This document shows, piece after piece, positions 16,216-25,378 of a DNA stretch of 64,000 bases; positions within the stretch are counted from its first letter, which is position 1; every line of letters begins with the position of its first letter. The position numbers and the translations under genes were made by a program. Source of the DNA: Psychrobacillus sp042945595 (lineage in GTDB: Bacteria; Bacillota; Bacilli; Bacillales_A; Planococcaceae); contig NZ_CP168493.1 of the NCBI RefSeq assembly GCF_042945595.1, forward strand, positions 868,001 to 932,000. Reading direction: 5' to 3'. The notes beneath the pieces were generated by a model. The model searched no databases and was not told where the DNA came from. It saw only the letters and a program-made list of their open reading frames with translations.

Positions 16216-17566
16216 AACGAAAATACACCTATTTTCCACATTTCTTACGCTAATTATTTTAAGTATGATGAATATAGGTGTTTATTTTATTTTTGAAAAA
16301 ATGGCTTATGATACAGAATATAACCAGCTTAACGCGGATGCTGATGAGTTGATTAAGGCATTAAGTAAAATGGAAGTGGAGGACGATGCTGCTACCATTT
16401 TGCGAACTTTCATTCCTTCTAAAGGTGCTATTCGTGTGAATGATAGGAAAGGAGAAATGAAATTGTTTGTTCAAACGGTGGATGATGTAAATAATTATCA
16501 ACCGAAGTTTGAAATCGGCGAGCAATATTCAATTGGTATTTTTCAAGGAATACCGATTTTATCTATTAGCAAGCCGGTTATATGGGCAGACGGGGAAGTT
16601 AACGAAGTTCAGACAATGAAACTTTTAGTAGAAGTAAATAAAAATCTAGATTTTCTGCAACTCATATTAATAGGCGTTACATTAGCAGGTATACTCATTA
16701 TGGCAATTTCCAGTATTATGCTTGGTAAAATTATAACTAGACCCATTAAAAAATTAATAAACACGATGTCTCAAAGTAGAGTGTCCGGGAAGTATAAAAA
16801 AATCTCTGTTCCTGCAAATGGAAAAGATGAAATGGCGCAAATGGGTATTGCTTTTAATGAAATGATGGAACAATTGGAACAAAATTATAACAAACAAGAA
16901 CAGTTTGTTTCGGATGCTTCCCACGAATTAAAAACGCCATTAACTGTCATCGAAAGCTATGCAAAATTACTTTCTCGACACGGCTTTCGTCATACGGAAA
17001 TAGCAAAAGAATCTGTTCAAGCAATTATTAGTGAAACAAGTAGGATGAAAGAAATGATTTCTCAAATGCTTTTATTAGCTAAAAGTAATGAACAATTTGT
17101 TCGTTCTACTGAAGTGGTCAATGTGTATGAACTCGTTGATACTACTTTACAATCTATGCGCACTGCGTATAATAGAAAGTTTTTATTAAAAGGTGAAGGT
17201 CCCATTTATGCGAGCACGGATTTGGAACAATTAAGACAATTGCTTTTCATTCTATTAGATAATGCTCGAAAGTATAGTGAAAAAGAAATTAAAACGACTA
17301 TATTAGAAAATGAGCTGGGTACGAAAATTTCTATTATGGATTATGGAAATGGCATTCCAAAAAAAGATTTGGAATATATTTATAACCGTTTTTACCGAGT
17401 AGATGAAGACAGAAATAGGAAAACTGGCGGGACGGGCCTTGGTATGGCAATTGCTAAAGACATAGCAACTCGGATTTCTGTAGAACTCACCATTGAAAGT
17501 GTAGTAGGTTTTGGTACAACTATTCACATTTTTATTCCAAAAGATCAAATTCTCAGCAATTTTTAA
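16205..17566 (+). CDS. Membrane sensor histidine kinase
   Basis: This 453-residue kinase has one membrane segment at about 9-30, an extracytoplasmic loop of about 120 residues, a second membrane segment at about 150-174, and HAMP at about 175-230. HisKA follows with His240 in SDASHELKTPL, then HATPase_c with LLDNARKYSEKE (N box), YGNGIPKKDL (G1) and GGTGLGMAI (G2). It is expected to phosphorylate the upstream regulator. AAGGAGC precedes its ATG, which lies inside the regulator gene. The downstream PepSY protein may modulate the external sensor loop. The ligand is unknown. Confidence 0.92.
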   Translation: MRLKTKIHLFSTFLTLIILSMMNIGVYFIFEKMAYDTEYNQLNADADELIKALSKMEVEDDAATILRTFIPSKGAIRVNDRKGEMKLFVQTVDDVNNYQPKFEIGEQYSIGIFQGIPILSISKPVIWADGEVNEVQTMKLLVEVNKNLDFLQLILIGVTLAGILIMAISSIMLGKIITRPIKKLINTMSQSRVSGKYKKISVPANGKDEMAQMGIAFNEMMEQLEQNYNKQEQFVSDASHELKTPLTVIESYAKLLSRHGFRHTEIAKESVQAIISETSRMKEMISQMLLLAKSNEQFVRSTEVVNVYELVDTTLQSMRTAYNRKFLLKGEGPIYASTDLEQLRQLLFILLDNARKYSEKEIKTTILENELGTKISIMDYGNGIPKKDLEYIYNRFYRVDEDRNRKTGGTGLGMAIAKDIATRISVELTIESVVGFGTTIHIFIPKDQILSNF

Positions 17567-17606
17567 TGTTGGTGAAGTATGATGTGTTGGAGGAGGGAAA
17601 GCGTGA

Positions 17607-18701
17607 ATGAAATTTTTCAAAAGAAAAGGATTTCTATCCGTTTTTATTGCGATATTTGCCGCTTTTGGGGTAGGAATTCTACTGAATATCACACATAAGA
17701 CACAGTCGATATCTGAAAATGAAGTCCGCTCCCAACTCGAGCAAATGTATGATGCAGAAGTTGCCGGTGTTACGATGAAACAAGATGTTTACAAGGCTGT
17801 AATTACAAAAAGTGGGACTTTTTATTTGGTTGAAATGAATGCAGTCACTGGTGATGTATATTCCCTTGAACAGACCGATGAATTTGACCTGGATAAACAA
17901 ATCGTTGTAAGTGAAGATTCAGCAAAGGATGTGAAGGGAAATACGCTGGAAATTCAGGAACAACCATTACTGCAGAGTAGTGATGAAACCAACTTCACAG
18001 CAAAGGTAGAAATAGTAAAACCTCCAACGAAAATTGTTATTACCGAAAAGCCCAAAAATGCAAATACAAAATCAGCAACAACTCAATCACGCAAATCTAC
18101 TGTAGCCATCTCTCCAAAAGGTTTAAAATCTACACAGACAAAAGTGGAAGAGAAACTACCAGAAGAAAAGCAGATTAAAGAAGAAAAAACGATTAAAGAA
18201 GTAATTAAAGATGTTTTAAAGTCAGAATCATCCAAGACAGAAGAAGCAAAAGTAGAAAAAGATAAAGATAAAGAAGACGTGTCAAAGGTAGAACAAACAA
18301 AAACAGAAGTTGCTAAAACGGAAATCGTGAAGGAAGAATCCCCACTATCAGAAACTTCCAAACTAGAGGACACAAAGGCAGAAGAACAACAAACTACACC
18401 TATCAAACCTTTAGCGATTCAATCAGATGCAAAGAAACCAGATGCTGATTCGAAGACCGATAAAGCACCAACCGTCCTAATCTCAGAAGAACAAGCAATT
18501 AAAACTGCTCAACAACAGATAAAAGGTACAGTCGAAAGTAATTCATTTGTTAAAACAAATGAAGGTGGCTACTATTTAATTGTGATGAAAGCATCCTTAT
18601 CAGATACTGATTCAAAAGAAGGTTCCAAAACAAAACAAAGCAAAGCGACGATCCAAGTACATGCTATTTCAGGTAAAATACTTTCTGTTACATGGGAATA
18701 A
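17607..18701 (+). CDS. Membrane-anchored protein with two PepSY-like domains and a charged linker
   Basis: This 364-residue protein has a short basic start and one hydrophobic segment (about 8-27), probably an uncleaved anchor facing outward. A PepSY-like domain follows at about 34-95 (SENEVRSQLEQMYDAEV...VTGDVYSLEQ). Residues about 130-290 are Lys/Glu/Thr/Ser-rich low complexity. A second PepSY-like domain occupies about 293-364 (ISEEQAIKTAQQQI...HAISGKILSV). The gene lies 40 bases after the kinase gene with a GGAGGG ribosome site, so it is probably in the same operon, as ykoI is in ykoGHI. PepSY domains are thought to bind or inhibit peptidases or act in sensing; here the role is inferred. 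Confidence 0.8.
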   Translation: MKFFKRKGFLSVFIAIFAAFGVGILLNITHKTQSISENEVRSQLEQMYDAEVAGVTMKQDVYKAVITKSGTFYLVEMNAVTGDVYSLEQTDEFDLDKQIVVSEDSAKDVKGNTLEIQEQPLLQSSDETNFTAKVEIVKPPTKIVITEKPKNANTKSATTQSRKSTVAISPKGLKSTQTKVEEKLPEEKQIKEEKTIKEVIKDVLKSESSKTEEAKVEKDKDKEDVSKVEQTKTEVAKTEIVKEESPLSETSKLEDTKAEEQQTTPIKPLAIQSDAKKPDADSKTDKAPTVLISEEQAIKTAQQQIKGTVESNSFVKTNEGGYYLIVMKASLSDTDSKEGSKTKQSKATIQVHAISGKILSVTWE

Positions 18702-18949
18702 AAAACTCTCATCAAATTCTAATAAACCTCTATCTGTATTCTCATTTAAGTGGTTTACTATTAGATTAACAAGTAAATAGTATGTAAAGTTGATGAGCGA
18801 GCTTAGAAGGAAGCAAGTTCAGAAAACTTCCGAATTATAATAGGGGAATTAATCAACGGCGATTAAAGCGATAATAACAAAGTGAAGAAGAAGAAAAAAG
18901 ATTACGGCGCTTTAAAAACACACACCCTTGAGCGATAACAAGGAAGTAT
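18702..18949. other. Intergenic region with no gene seen
   Basis: About 250 bases follow the PepSY gene and precede a terminator. I see no ribosome-site-plus-ORF pair, no repeat shared with the rest of the window, and no recognisable RNA. Part may be an untranslated 3' tail. Confidence 0.4.
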
Positions 18950-18995
18950 AAAACACCTTATTCTACCATTCCCCGTAGAATAAGGTGTTTTTTTT
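18950..18995 (+). terminator. Rho-independent terminator
   Basis: AAAACACCTTATTCTAC pairs fully with its complement around a CATTCCCC loop, followed by eight T. It is about 250 bases past the PepSY stop codon. Confidence 0.88.
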
Positions 18996-19004
18996 ATTGA
19001 ACGG

Positions 19005-19057
19005 ATTATTACAAATTCATTACGGGTGCCTGGCACCTGTAATGAATTTGTAATAAT
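19005..19057. repeat. 53-bp near-perfect palindrome (GGTGCC family)
   Basis: Arms of 26 bases flank a central T with one mismatch (G opposite T at 19024/19038). The pattern is ATTA-TTACA-AATTCA-TTAC-G-GGTGCC toward the centre. It lies between two convergent terminators. Confidence 0.9.
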
Positions 19058-19060
19058 AAA

Positions 19061-19101
19061 AAACACTACGCTGCCATAGTGATTAATGGCAGTGCAGTGT
19101 T
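19061..19101 (-). terminator. Terminator after proline dehydrogenase
   Basis: On the minus strand AACACTGCACTGCCA pairs with TGGCAG...AGTGTT, followed by a T-rich stretch. It lies just past the stop codon. Confidence 0.75.
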
Positions 19102-19107
19102 GTTGTT

Positions 19108-20088
19108 TTATCGTTTATTTTTACTTCTTTTTGTTATTCTTCCTAGTGCGAATGCACCAGCAGCGATTCCAAGAAGAGTGTTTGTGTTTTTGTTGAATAC
19201 TTGTTTAACAACTAGATTCAAATTTTGTGGACGCTCCGCTAGACGACGCATGAAATACCCATACCAGTCTTTACCAAATGGGACATACGTGCAGAAGTTG
19301 TAGCCTTCTTTTGCAAGTTGTAATTGCATATCTGTACGGAATCCGTAAAGCATTTGGAATTCAAATTTGTCGTTTGGAATATTGTTTTCTTTGATAAATT
19401 GTTTTATATGGTTAATCACATTATGATCATGTGTTGCGATGGATGTGAATTTACCGTTTAGTAAATGCCATTCGATTAATTCCACATAGTTTTTATCAAT
19501 TTCCTCTTTCGTTTGATACGCGTATTCTAATGGTTCTTTATAAGCACCTTTTACGATACGTAGTCGGAAGTTTTTATACTTTTGAATATCTTCTTCCGCA
19601 CGATAAAAGTAAGCTTGGATTACTGTTCCAACATTGTCATATTCTTTGGAAAGCTCGTCCAAGATGTCGAAAGAAGGTTGTAAGTGTTTGTTTGATTCCA
19701 TATCAATATTGATAAATGTGCCGTATTTATGTGCAATTGCTACGATTTCTTTTAAGTTTTCTAAAGCAAAACCATAGTCAATATCTAGTCCAAGTTGAGA
19801 TGGCTTCAATGAAATATGAGCATCTACTTTATTTTCTTCAATTGCTTGGATTACAGCAATGATTTGATCTTTTGCTTCTAAAGCTTCTTCTTTTTCGAAA
19901 ACAAATTCCCCTAAATTATCTACTGTACAAGATATACCTACAGCATTTAATTTTTTAATACTTTCGATTGTTTCTTTAATATCAGTTCCAGCTACTACAT
20001 GTTGTGCACCCATTTTTAAACCATATTTTTTTGCTGCACTATTTAATAGTTGGTTTTCGGATAAAGTCATAAAAATATCTTTTAACAT
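19108..20088 (-). CDS. putB: Proline dehydrogenase
   Basis: This FAD enzyme oxidises L-proline to 1-pyrroline-5-carboxylate. The 326-residue protein is the short monofunctional Bacillus-type form and lacks the P5C dehydrogenase half found in PutA. Barrel motifs visible are HISLKPSQLGLD, FINIDMESNK, RLRIVKGAYKEP, IATHDHNV, FQMLYGFR and the C-terminal YVPFGKDWYGYFMRRLAERP. A hydrophobic, basic tail (TLLGIAAGAFALGRI) may aid membrane contact. GGGAG precedes the ATG. No P5C dehydrogenase gene is next to it, so it is unlinked from the roc-like genes at the left end. Confidence 0.92.
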   Translation of the reverse strand: MLKDIFMTLSENQLLNSAAKKYGLKMGAQHVVAGTDIKETIESIKKLNAVGISCTVDNLGEFVFEKEEALEAKDQIIAVIQAIEENKVDAHISLKPSQLGLDIDYGFALENLKEIVAIAHKYGTFINIDMESNKHLQPSFDILDELSKEYDNVGTVIQAYFYRAEEDIQKYKNFRLRIVKGAYKEPLEYAYQTKEEIDKNYVELIEWHLLNGKFTSIATHDHNVINHIKQFIKENNIPNDKFEFQMLYGFRTDMQLQLAKEGYNFCTYVPFGKDWYGYFMRRLAERPQNLNLVVKQVFNKNTNTLLGIAAGAFALGRITKRSKNKR

Positions 20089-20393
20089 TGTGATGCTCCC
20101 ATCTCTTTTTTGATACCTTATTATATCATAAAAATACCGTGATATTCATTTGTTACTATTGAAAATGTCATATAAAAGTGGCTTATAAATGAAAAGAAAC
20201 GTTCCTATCTAAATTTGTCTTAAAATCAAATAAAAAGGCTATAATTACTATACATATTTTCATTCTATTAACTCCTAATTATCTGAATTTTGACTTGCGA
20301 TATATCGGGAATTAGGGTAGTTTAGGAATTGTGGATAATTATGAATATGTTAATAGAATTAATTATCTATCACCATTATCTAGGAGGTAGGAT
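20089..20393. other. Divergent intergenic region (proline dehydrogenase / 5'-nucleotidase)
   Basis: About 305 AT-rich bases contain a weak promoter-like pair TTGACT-N17-TAGGGT (20290-20318) and the AGGAGGTAGG ribosome site of the nucleotidase gene. No gene or known riboswitch was seen. Confidence 0.35.
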
Positions 20394-22706
20394 ATGAAAA
20401 ATAGTAATCTGAAGAAGTCGGCAGCAGCGGCAGTGATAGCGACAACATTGTTTTCAGCGTCAAGTATTTCTTTCGCAAATAGTTCTCTACAAAATGTAGT
20501 AGATGAGGCAAGTAAAGATATCAAAAATGCATCATATGCTTATGTAGTTCCGGCTCAATCAGGAAAGCTTGTTGCAAGTGGGAATTTATATGCATCGTTG
20601 AATAAAGCGAAAGCAAATTACCAAAAAGCAAAAGATGCTATTGTAAAATCAGATGCCAAAAACAAAGATACATTAATCAAAAATTTAGATGAGTTGTACT
20701 ACGAAAGAGTTACAAAAGGACTAGTTCCTTACATTGATGCATACAACTATGCAGATAAATATTTAGATCCTATCATGAAAGATATTCAAAAAGCAGAGTT
20801 TGATAAAGACTGGGCAAAACTAGAAAAAGCGTATCATAAACTATCAGTTCAATTAAAAACAAGAACAGCTATATTATATCGTTTTACTGGTAAAGATGCC
20901 CGCGATTTACTATTAAAACAATATAAAGACCCTGCAAATCAAAAAAGAGATGCTCTAATGGTTCCAGTTACTGTTTATATGAAAGTTAATCAAGCAGAGG
21001 CATTAGTAAAAGCTGGGAAAAAAGAAGATGCTATTAAAGTAGTAGATTCTATACAATCATTATTAGATAGACTTCCAAGCGAAAAAACTCTACCTGCAGT
21101 GAAAGAACTTTTACTACAGGTTGAAGCAATTGCAGATAAAGTAGATACAGGCTTTACTTTATCTATGATGCATCTAAATGATACTCATGCACACACGGAG
21201 CAAGCTCCAAAACGTATAACGGCTATTAAAGATGTACGAGCTGTAAAACCATCTGCTTTATTAATTGATGCTGGTGACGTATTCTCTGGCACTTTATACT
21301 TTAACGAATTCAAGGGACAAGCCGATGTAGAGTTAATGAACTTAATGGATTACGATGTAATGACATTTGGTAACCATGAATTTGATTTAGGTTCAAGTCC
21401 TGAAGGTCATTTAGCACTCAGCGAATTTATTAAAAAATCCAAGTTTCCATTTGTTAGCTCAAATGTTAACTTCTCGAAAGATATAAATCTTAAAGGATTA
21501 TTTAATGTTAATGTTTCTTCAGATCCTAAAGACGGTCAAATCTATAGTGGTATTATTAAAGAAGTGGATGGACAAAAAATTGGTTTATTCGGACTGACTA
21601 CTGCTGAAACTGTAGATATTTCTAGTCCGAAAGACGTTACATTTACGGATTATATTAAAGCAGCTCAAAAAATGGTAGATGAATTTGAAAAGCAAGGTGT
21701 TAATAAAGTAATAGCGGTTACCCATATCGGTTTTGATGATAGCGCAGAATATGATAATGATTTATTATTAGCTGCTGCCGTAACTGGAATAGATGTAATC
21801 GTGGGTGGGCACAGTCATACTCAATTGGATAAGCCAGTTGTAGTAGATAAAGATAAAAATGGAGTAAAGAAAGATCCTACAGTTATTGTTCAAGCATATC
21901 AATATAGTGACTTCTTAGGAACTTTGGATGTAAATTTTGATAGACATGGTAAAGTCATAGGTCATGACGGGAAGTTAATTCCGATCAAAGATCAAAAAGA
22001 TGATCCAGCTGCAGCTGAATTACTAAAGAAATACTCAGACAAAATTAAAGAGATCAAAGGAAAAGAAATTGGAGTTACAGCAGAGCAAGAACTTACAAAT
22101 CCTCGTGTCAAGGTCGATACAGATCCAAGCGTACGTAAAAATGAAACAGCATTAGGTAATATCATTACGGACGGCATGTTAGCAAAAGCAAAAACGTTTA
22201 ACAATAAAGTAGTAATGGCTCTTCAAAACGGTGGAGGAATCCGTTCTGAAATTAATGCTGGTCCAATTACTGTAGGAGAAGTTATTACAGTTCTTCCTTT
22301 CGGTAATACATTAGCAACGATGGAAGTAACTGGTGCAGAACTAAAAGCTGCATTTGAAATTAGCTTTAAATCATATCCAAAAGAAAATGGTGGTTTCTTA
22401 CACGTATCTGGAGCCAAAGTAGAATTTGATTCCTCTAAACCAGAAGGGCAACGAGTAGTTTCCATTAAGATTAAAGCAGCAGATGGAACGTATGTAGATA
22501 TTAAAGATGCTGTTCAATATGTTGTAGCAACCAATGCATTCACAGCAAAAGGTGGAGATGGCTACGATGTATTCGCAAAAGCTTATGCAGAAGGCCGTGT
22601 AACAGATCTTGGACTTTCTGATTGGGAAAACCTTCAAGAACAACTTCAATCTATGAAAACAGTTAAGAATGAAATAGAAGGTCGAATTGTCGACGTAAAA
22701 AAGTAA
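20394..22706 (+). CDS. Secreted 5'-nucleotidase / UDP-sugar hydrolase-type phosphoesterase with extra N-terminal helical domain
   Basis: This 770-residue exported enzyme has a signal peptide at 1-28. Residues about 30-255 are Lys-rich and predicted helical, with no catalytic motif. The calcineurin-like metallophosphoesterase domain begins at about 258: MMHLNDTHAH, LIDAGDVFSG, MTFGNHEFDLG, VTHIGFD and VGGHSHT. The 5'-nucleotidase C-terminal domain follows, with NGGGIRSEINAGPIT and VLPFGNTLATMEVTG. It should release phosphate from extracellular nucleotides or split UDP-sugars. No LPXTG or SLH anchor is present, so the N-terminal domain may bind the wall. It stands alone and has a TAGGAGGTAGG ribosome site. 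Confidence 0.88.
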   Translation: MKNSNLKKSAAAAVIATTLFSASSISFANSSLQNVVDEASKDIKNASYAYVVPAQSGKLVASGNLYASLNKAKANYQKAKDAIVKSDAKNKDTLIKNLDELYYERVTKGLVPYIDAYNYADKYLDPIMKDIQKAEFDKDWAKLEKAYHKLSVQLKTRTAILYRFTGKDARDLLLKQYKDPANQKRDALMVPVTVYMKVNQAEALVKAGKKEDAIKVVDSIQSLLDRLPSEKTLPAVKELLLQVEAIADKVDTGFTLSMMHLNDTHAHTEQAPKRITAIKDVRAVKPSALLIDAGDVFSGTLYFNEFKGQADVELMNLMDYDVMTFGNHEFDLGSSPEGHLALSEFIKKSKFPFVSSNVNFSKDINLKGLFNVNVSSDPKDGQIYSGIIKEVDGQKIGLFGLTTAETVDISSPKDVTFTDYIKAAQKMVDEFEKQGVNKVIAVTHIGFDDSAEYDNDLLLAAAVTGIDVIVGGHSHTQLDKPVVVDKDKNGVKKDPTVIVQAYQYSDFLGTLDVNFDRHGKVIGHDGKLIPIKDQKDDPAAAELLKKYSDKIKEIKGKEIGVTAEQELTNPRVKVDTDPSVRKNETALGNIITDGMLAKAKTFNNKVVMALQNGGGIRSEINAGPITVGEVITVLPFGNTLATMEVTGAELKAAFEISFKSYPKENGGFLHVSGAKVEFDSSKPEGQRVVSIKIKAADGTYVDIKDAVQYVVATNAFTAKGGDGYDVFAKAYAEGRVTDLGLSDWENLQEQLQSMKTVKNEIEGRIVDVKK

Positions 22707-22716
22707 ATTAACATGT

Positions 22717-22746
22717 GCCCTTTCACTATTTTAGTAGTGGAAGGGC
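22717..22746 (+). terminator. Probable terminator after the 5'-nucleotidase
   Basis: GCCCTTTCACTA pairs with TAGTGGAAGGGC (one wobble); the T-tract after it is weak and interrupted. Confidence 0.6.
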
Positions 22747-22868
22747 CTATTTCTATTAAGTTATTTTTATAATAGAGCGAATGTCAACCTGATGAGCACC
22801 TACCCGGATACTATTCACACCAAAAACCCTGACAAAAACACTTAAGTTTCAGAAAAGTATAGTGATAA

Positions 22869-22905
22869 AAAAAACCTCCCCTAATTCCAAAAAAAGGGAG
22901 GTAAC
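22869..22905 (-). terminator. Terminator after the racemase gene
   Basis: On the minus strand ACCTCCC pairs with GGGAGGT, followed by eight T, just downstream of the stop codon. Confidence 0.75.
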
Positions 22906-22911
22906 AAGCAG

Positions 22912-24024
22912 TTATTCTGATTTAAAATGGAATTGCTCCACCGTATAGCGATCTATTGCTTCCATATTTGGTTCATATCCAATGCCATATGCTTTTGGGA
23001 CGGTAATATAACCATCTTCCGCAACTACTTCTGGTGTAATCACATCTTCTTCCCAATAACGTGAAGAGCTTGAAGTATCTCCAGGTAGAATAAAATTAGG
23101 CAAAGTTGTAAGTGCTACATTATGGGCGCGTCCGATTCCAGATTCCAGCATTCCTCCACACCAAACAGGCATGCCATTTGCCAGACAGAAGTCATGAATT
23201 TTTTTCGATTCTGTTAAGCCCCCAACACGGCCAATTTTAATATTAATAATTTTGGCGCTACCAAGTTCAAATGCTTTGCGGGTATCTTCTAATGAATGAA
23301 TACTTTCATCTAAGCAAATTGGTGTTTTCAATTCTTTTTGCAGTTTTGCATGATCGATAATATCGTCTGAAGCAAGCGGCTGCTCAATCATTGTCAAATT
23401 AAACGCATCCAACTGTTTTAACAATTCCATATCATCTAATGTATACGCAGAATTCGCATCTGCCATAAGCGGAACATCTGGAAAAGCCTTACGAAGTGAA
23501 CGAAGTACTTCCACATCATGTCCAGGTTTAATTTTTACTTTCATTCGTTTATAGCCCTCTGCTAAATATCCACCGACTAATTCTATTAACTCAGTAGCAC
23601 TCTTTTGGATACCTATACTAACACCAACCTCAATTTTTTCGGCTGTGCCACCAAGTGCTTCTGCTAGTGTTAGCTTATTTCGTTTCGCATACAAGTCCCA
23701 AATAGCACCTTCTACTGCTGCTTTTGCCATATTATTTTTGCGAAGAGGAGTAAATAGTTCGCTCACTTCATCAGGGTGGTTAATATCTTTATCCAATACG
23801 AGTGGAATTAAGAAGTCTCTAATCATATGTAAGTTCGTTTCTAGTGTTTCTTCGCTGTACCATGGGGATTGGAATGCAGTTGATTCGCCCCACCCTGTAT
23901 TTCCTAATTCATCTGTTGCTTCTAATAATAGAAATTCTTTCAATTGGAAAGTACCGAAGCTAGTAGAGAAAGGAGATTTCATAGTCATGTTCATTTTGCG
24001 TATATTCATTTCTTTGATTAACAT
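22912..24024 (-). CDS. menC: Enolase-superfamily N-acylamino-acid racemase / o-succinylbenzoate synthase
   Basis: This 370-residue enzyme belongs to the MenC/NSAR group, whose members make o-succinylbenzoate for menaquinone, racemise N-succinyl amino acids, or do both. Visible are the acid-base pair MKVKIKPG (KxK), metal ligands in LMADANSAYT, MIEQPLA and CLDESIHS, and the second lysine in IINIKIGRVGG. It is four bases downstream of an M20 deacylase gene with AAAGGAGT before its ATG, so the two are translated together. That pairing favours N-acylamino-acid racemase activity, as in the Geobacillus D-amino-acid conversion route, over a menaquinone-only role; no other men gene is near. Confidence 0.83.
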   Translation of the reverse strand: MLIKEMNIRKMNMTMKSPFSTSFGTFQLKEFLLLEATDELGNTGWGESTAFQSPWYSEETLETNLHMIRDFLIPLVLDKDINHPDEVSELFTPLRKNNMAKAAVEGAIWDLYAKRNKLTLAEALGGTAEKIEVGVSIGIQKSATELIELVGGYLAEGYKRMKVKIKPGHDVEVLRSLRKAFPDVPLMADANSAYTLDDMELLKQLDAFNLTMIEQPLASDDIIDHAKLQKELKTPICLDESIHSLEDTRKAFELGSAKIINIKIGRVGGLTESKKIHDFCLANGMPVWCGGMLESGIGRAHNVALTTLPNFILPGDTSSSSRYWEEDVITPEVVAEDGYITVPKAYGIGYEPNMEAIDRYTVEQFHFKSE

Positions 24025-24028
24025 GCGA

Positions 24029-25174
24029 TTACTCCTTTAACAAATTGGTTTCACTTCTTTGAAAAGTATCCATTACGGTACGGGCAAGAATTTCAATACC
24101 AGTTAATATTCTTTCATGTTTAAACGTCATATTAGGGTGATGTAATCCCGGAGTTAAATCGCAGCCTAGTCCAAGCATGGTTGCTTTAATAGCAGGTCTT
24201 TTTAATGTGTAAAAATGGAAATCTTCTCCACCAGGAGTAATAATAGGAGGGATGTAATAATCTTTTCCGATTGTCTCGATTATTGCCTCTTTCATTAATT
24301 TAACTGCTTCTGGATGGACCTGCGCAGCTACAATTTCAGTATCCGTGTGAAAATCAATGGAGATATTATTAAGGATTGCCACAGATCGAATGGCATGCTC
24401 TACTTTACCTATCAACTCATTCATCGCAGCATTGGACTGCGCTCGAATATCGATACTAAACTCCGCATTTCCAGGTATAATATTTGCGGATTCTCCACCA
24501 GCAAGAAATCTTGTCAGTTTTGCCGAATAAGACATCATTGGATCCAAATAAATTGCTTGAATTGCTTGCACTATTTGTGCACCAACCTCTATAGCATTTA
24601 CGCCAAGATGTGGCCTTGCACCATGTGCCTCGACCCCGTGAATCTTACCGCTCACTAGTTTTCCTGCTCCGTGAATAATAGCAGGGGAGCAATAGCCATT
24701 TCTTAACTCTTGAATCGGACGGAGATGAACGCCATATAGATAGTCTATATCATCTACTAACCCTTTATCCACGTAAGAAAGTGCTCCTTGTCCCTTTTCC
24801 TCCGCGGGTTGAAATAATACTTTTAAAGTTCCTTTTTGAGGAACACCCAGTTTCTTCAATAAAAGAAGGGTGCCTATTGCCATTGTCATATGTGCATCAT
24901 GTCCGCAAGAGTGATTTGCTTTGAATTCACCATCAACTTCTTGCCAAAGTGCATCCATATCCGTTCGAAGTCCAACGCAAGGCTTCCCACTTCCGATTGT
25001 AACGACTAATCCAGTAGAATCATCGAAAGTTTGTACACCAAACCCTTCACTAGCTAACAATTCTTTCAAGTACTTTGTTGTTTCTATTTCTTCCCAACTT
25101 ATTTCGGGATGACTATGAAGATGCTCAAAAACTGCTTCTACAATCGGTTTTATTTCTGATAATACATCTTTCAT
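24029..25174 (-). CDS. M20-family amidohydrolase (N-acyl-L-amino-acid deacylase)
   Basis: This 381-residue metallopeptidase is of the aminoacylase/IAA-amino-acid hydrolase type. The HSHPEISWEE opening, CGHDAHM (metal Cys/His), PAEEKGQGA (catalytic Glu-Glu), GVHLRP and the C-terminal TPGGEDFHFY are characteristic. It likely releases free L-amino acids from N-acyl forms. The racemase gene follows four bases later, suggesting the pair interconverts and deacylates N-succinyl or N-acetyl amino acids. No succinyl- or acetyltransferase gene accompanies them. GGAGGAGGAAG precedes the ATG. Confidence 0.88.
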   Translation of the reverse strand: MKDVLSEIKPIVEAVFEHLHSHPEISWEEIETTKYLKELLASEGFGVQTFDDSTGLVVTIGSGKPCVGLRTDMDALWQEVDGEFKANHSCGHDAHMTMAIGTLLLLKKLGVPQKGTLKVLFQPAEEKGQGALSYVDKGLVDDIDYLYGVHLRPIQELRNGYCSPAIIHGAGKLVSGKIHGVEAHGARPHLGVNAIEVGAQIVQAIQAIYLDPMMSYSAKLTRFLAGGESANIIPGNAEFSIDIRAQSNAAMNELIGKVEHAIRSVAILNNISIDFHTDTEIVAAQVHPEAVKLMKEAIIETIGKDYYIPPIITPGGEDFHFYTLKRPAIKATMLGLGCDLTPGLHHPNMTFKHERILTGIEILARTVMDTFQRSETNLLKE

Positions 25175-25351
25175 GTTCTTTCTTCTTCCTCCTCCAATTG
25201 ATAATTATGTGGAATATTTCTATATAATGGTAACTTTTTTTAAAGTCGCTGTTTGTTACAAGTTTAATCAAGGAATAAACGAACAACTTAATTTATCATA
25301 ATATTCGGCAGAATACAATGATTGGGTTGGAAACTAAAGTTTTTTATTGCA

Positions 25352-25378
25352 TAAAAAAACCCACAAAAAGTGGGGTTA
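25352..25378 (-). terminator. Terminator of the 56-residue ORF
   Basis: On the minus strand AACCCCAC-TTTTT-GTGGGTTTTTTT forms a short stem and T run overlapping the stop codon at 25376-25378. Confidence 0.65.

Noticed and set aside
20330..20375. PhoP box before the 5'-nucleotidase
   Set aside because: TTAATA/TTAATT words are present but do not match TTAACA repeats or keep the 11-base spacing.
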